From Triplophysa rosa (taxonomy: Eukaryota > Chordata > Actinopteri > Cypriniformes > Nemacheilidae), in the NCBI RefSeq assembly GCF_024868665.1, contig NC_079904.1, forward strand, positions 1,418,221 to 1,482,220: DNA of 64,000 bases, read 5' to 3'. Positions 60,863 through 64,000 of the stretch are shown here, one piece after another (the stretch's first letter is position 1; every line of letters begins with the position of its first letter). The position numbers were made by a program, and so were the translations under genes. The notes under the pieces were generated by a model. The model did no database searches. It was not told the DNA's origin and saw only the letters and a list, made by a program, of their open reading frames with translations.

Positions 60863-63800
60863 GTATGATCACACACAACTGTCCCATAACAAACATTGAT
60901 GAGTGTCACCAAAACATTTAAACTGAATGAAACATTGAATCAAAACTGTAATGTTATGGTTTTTCCAGAATGTGTTTTAAACAAGCTTTGTGAGATTCAC
61001 CCAGACACATACTGCTCCATGCTTTTCCTTACAAAAATCAGCTGTGGTTATATTACAGTACAAAAATAACCAAAAAAACGTAGTTACTATAGATGGAAAA
61101 CCGTATTACCAGATGGAAATACCAGATGGAAAATGACAGGTACCTAGCAAGCACTATTGACTTGGAGTGGAAGGTCCTGAACTTACAGTATTTGTGCAAC
61201 TGCTCAAACGTTTCGACTCATGTGATAAAGACGTTTCACCCAACATGAACAGTTTACTGCGTGTTTTGATCACATTGCCTGTTACAAGCTTTTCTGTGGA
61301 ACGCTTGTTTTCAGCTTTTGACGTTTCGCATCAGAAACGAGTGATGGAAGCACCACATTTAAAAATAAAAGCCCTTAGTTCTCAAAAAAGGGTTTACGCT
61401 TGAATTTGGTGGGTTTAATGTTCGCTATCGGAATTTATTGGGCAAATGCGTTTCCATCTCAGGCGAGCCTTGTTTTACACATCAGTTTTACACCCAGACT
61501 ATTCTGTAAGGTTATTGATACGCAGAGTCGTTTCTTTTGCACATTAATCTGACAATAAATGAGGCACACCCAGTTTTTCTGTCTCTCTTCTGGCTACACG
61601 ATTGGTTGAAGCATAGTGGTGGTAAATGGAAGATTGCTGGTTCAGTCCCAACAGAGTGTAGTCTTTTTTTATGAATACCCTCACACATTTGCACATTAAT
61701 GTCACATTAGCACTAAAATCTCTCCGGATGCCATGCACATATACTTTTGCTCTACCAAAAATAATTCAACTTGAACAATATTTTGTGTAATTTGTGTGTA
61801 CACAGATATCTGACCTTTTAGTCTGTGAAGGCATTTCAAGATAATATTTTCAGTTCTAATTCAGTATCTTTTTTGGCAAACATTACATTAACAACAATAC
61901 CAGATGAAATGCTTGCTCTTGAGTCTAAATACTAAATCTTGAAACCAAATCTGATGTCCAGAAATCTTACCGAAACTCTCATTTAAGGTCTGAGGCACAG
62001 ACCTGGTTTGGTGAAAAACTGCTAAAAGTGTTAATTCATCAAAAAAACAAACTCTTCTTTTACTGAGCCTTTGTTGTTCCAAACTGTATGATTTTTGATC
62101 CAGTATAAGCATTTATGAGCTGTCAAGCTCCACAAAAGCACCAGTCATATAAAATGCAATATCTTCAAAGTGCTTTTTTGGAGCAAAATGACGCTCAGTA
62201 AATCAAGACATTTTTTGAGTTATCATGTGGATGTTTGTCCTGCATGCAAAAGCCCCTTTTTCACAATTCAGCCTCTTTGTTGGATGCCAATATGGAATGA
62301 TGTCATACAATAGATGTCACAGATCTGAAATAGTGATTTCACTCCGTCGAGACTGAAAGCTGAGCTAAATGAAGATCTCTGTTGCAGACGGGAACATAAT
62401 TCAGGAACTATGCAGCACATCCCGCTTGAAAAGATTTCCCAAATTCACCGCAATCCCTCCAGCTCATCCTCAAGAGATACAAACGAGAATAAGATTTCCA
62501 TTCCAGGTGTGTGTTGATCTGGAACTAGTGGGACGTTCTCCGGTGCATTGCTGTAATTCTCAGCTCAAACACCTTGAGCTAATTTATCGTGTCTTAACTA
62601 AACCTACCGAGCCGTCTGCATGCCGTGTGTCAGTTTGGTAAAAAGCATACATAGAATTGGAAACAGGAGGATTTCCAGAAAACGCTGGCCTTGAGGCTTT
62701 GGGAAGGGAAAGGTTATATGGGTTCTATAATTGTTTCCATATGTCTTACGTAAGTTATACGTTACTCAGTTTAGTTGAATTAAGAGTGAAGGGATGTGAA
62801 ATGGCATTTGCCCTGTACTACTTACGTAAGAGAATATTCGATGGAAATAAAAGATGGACTTTCATCCATCAGGGTTGGATGGGGAAAAGCGGCGTTCCGT
62901 TTGCAGCATTTTTTTGTTTTTATTAACAAGAGACTGTGGGATGAATTTTGAACGAATACAGTCTTTTTCCCTCTTGAAATGAATTTTTAACTGGCACAGT
63001 AGTTTGCAAAGCGTTTTTTTTATCGATGCTCCGAATATGCCTGTCTATGACCTCACCGGATGAAGACCGCGCAACTGAAATCAGCTGTCTTGTTTTATCA
63101 CTCACCACAAAAACAAAACGATTTCACTCGTATACTGTACGTGTAAAGAAGAAAGTCAAAAGACATTCAGAGTTACTGTAACACACATGCATATGGAAAG
63201 TGTTACCAGTCCAGTGTTTTCGAAGAGATCCGTTCCAAAGAAATTAATTTGTATTGCGTTCTGACCCAAGTTGGACGCGGTCAGATGGGTTACAGATGAT
63301 TATAGCGTTACACGTGGATTAGAATTTCAAATCAAGTCTCAATCAGCTAAACCCAAACAGGCCTAAAGATGCTTATCTCCTCCAGATCCACAGCACCTGG
63401 GTGTCCACCGTTCCTTCCTGTTTGCCATCTGTAAAAGTCTGGAATGAGTTCAAGCTGCTCTTTCTGTCCCGCCCGTGACCCCCGACATTCGTAAAATTCA
63501 GATAAAGAGGACGAGCTGAAGGTTTTCGAGCACCTGTGCTTTGCCGGTCATTGACACGAGGGTTAAACTTCAAAAGCGCTCCGGAGAGAATTTACAGCGT
63601 GTGTTTGGATGGTTTGCCTCAGGTTTGGATTTCTAAACGGCACGGGTGTTGAATTGGCTTGTGGAGTCCAGTTCGGTGTTTAACTGGATACAAAAGATCA
63701 TTTCATTTGAAAGGCAAACTCAAACGATATCCAGCTGCCGGGCTGCTTAAAAACGGCAGGGAAATTGTAACTGAAAGTCACATGAGGACGAAAGATGTTA

Positions 63801-64000
63801 GAAGTCACGTTATTTTGCAACAGTCCTGGAAAGACACAGAAAATGGGAGGAGGATGAAGGATGACCCGAAGAAGGTATCAGACAGTCAGTGACTAGAACT
63901 TGATGGCTTTGTGTTAAAGCACTTATAGGTTGGCAAGCATCTCCTCTGACTCTTCTGCAGAATGTCACGGTCGAGAAAAGAGGAGAGGAAAGAAACGCAT
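60863..64000 (+). other. col12a1 intron after FN3-5, to the window end
   Basis: No exon with FN3 or VWA coding was recognised in these 3.1 kb, so the next col12a1 exon lies beyond the window. It contains a hAT transposase remnant (61167-61403), a possible tRNA-derived SINE relic ('GATTGCTGGTTCAGTCCC', near 61640) and AT-rich sequence. Confidence 0.5.
61167..61403 (+). pseudogene. hAT transposase C-terminal dimerisation domain remnant
   Basis: An open frame of 78 residues whose core 'LLRVLITLPVTSFSVERLFSAF' lines up with the hAT C-terminal dimerisation region (pattern LL-x-LP-V/S-x-x-ER-FS). It then has a basic stretch and a leucine/alanine end ('HLKIKALS') as in that family. It lacks the rest of a transposase (zinc finger, RNase H-like core), has no terminal repeats nearby and sits in an intron on the gene's own strand. 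It is best read as a fragment of an old autonomous hAT element. Confidence 0.7.

Noticed and set aside
62369..62926. Two 90-residue open frames in the last col12a1 intron
   Set aside because: No FN3, VWA or other domain pattern and no convincing phase-1 splice sites around them.

Overview
The window is vertebrate nuclear DNA from a teleost fish, most likely a cypriniform (carp, zebrafish or loach group). The evidence is split genes with GT-AG introns, long AT-rich introns full of microsatellites, and many short non-autonomous DNA transposons. These include TTAA-bounded elements opening 'AAAGGGACAGTTCACCC' (Angel-like) and hAT-type elements with intact 8-bp target duplications. No bacterial, viral or CRISPR-type locus was seen. 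Species and a/b ohnolog status cannot be settled from the sequence alone.

Layout: (1) 1-8491 (+) is the 3' part of a kinesin-3 gene, kif13b, ending in a CAP-Gly domain and a '...RKSWVS' tail. (2) 11200-13568 (-) codes for the homeodomain protein hmbox1; its 3' UTR runs down to about 9090, tail-to-tail with kif13b, and a non-coding first exon with a CpG-rich CRE-bearing promoter lies at 16663-16830. (3) About 16.9-29.4 kb is gene-poor and carries a dense cluster of hAT-type MITEs. It is also the junction between a block equivalent to human 8p21 (KIF13B-HMBOX1) and a block equivalent to human 6q14 (FILIP1-COX7A2-COL12A1). (4) 30673-42985 (+) is filip1, a filamin-A-interacting coiled-coil protein with a 2.76-kb exon. 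(5) 46450-47795 (+) is cox7a2, a nuclear-encoded cytochrome c oxidase subunit of 83 aa. (6) From 51654 (+) to beyond the window runs col12a1; the visible exons code a signal peptide, FN3, VWA, FN3, VWA and three more FN3 domains, with a 5' UTR exon near 50371.

The genes do not form one pathway: a motor, a transcription/telomere factor, a cytoskeletal regulator, a respiratory subunit and a matrix collagen. What links them is conserved microsynteny: kif13b/hmbox1 convergent, and filip1-cox7a2-col12a1 co-oriented, with tmem30a missing from its mammalian place. The main points for a second look are a GC-AG intron in kif13b, an 84-bp in-frame cassette exon in hmbox1, a 56-61-bp CRE-containing tandem repeat just upstream of col12a1, an orphan promoter plus 22-nt coding exon at 18462 that may be an INTS9 relic, the equal coding length of the two collagen VWA domains despite different intron content, and clusters of MITEs with readable target duplications. 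I found no convincing undescribed biological system; the unusual signals are structural and evolutionary.
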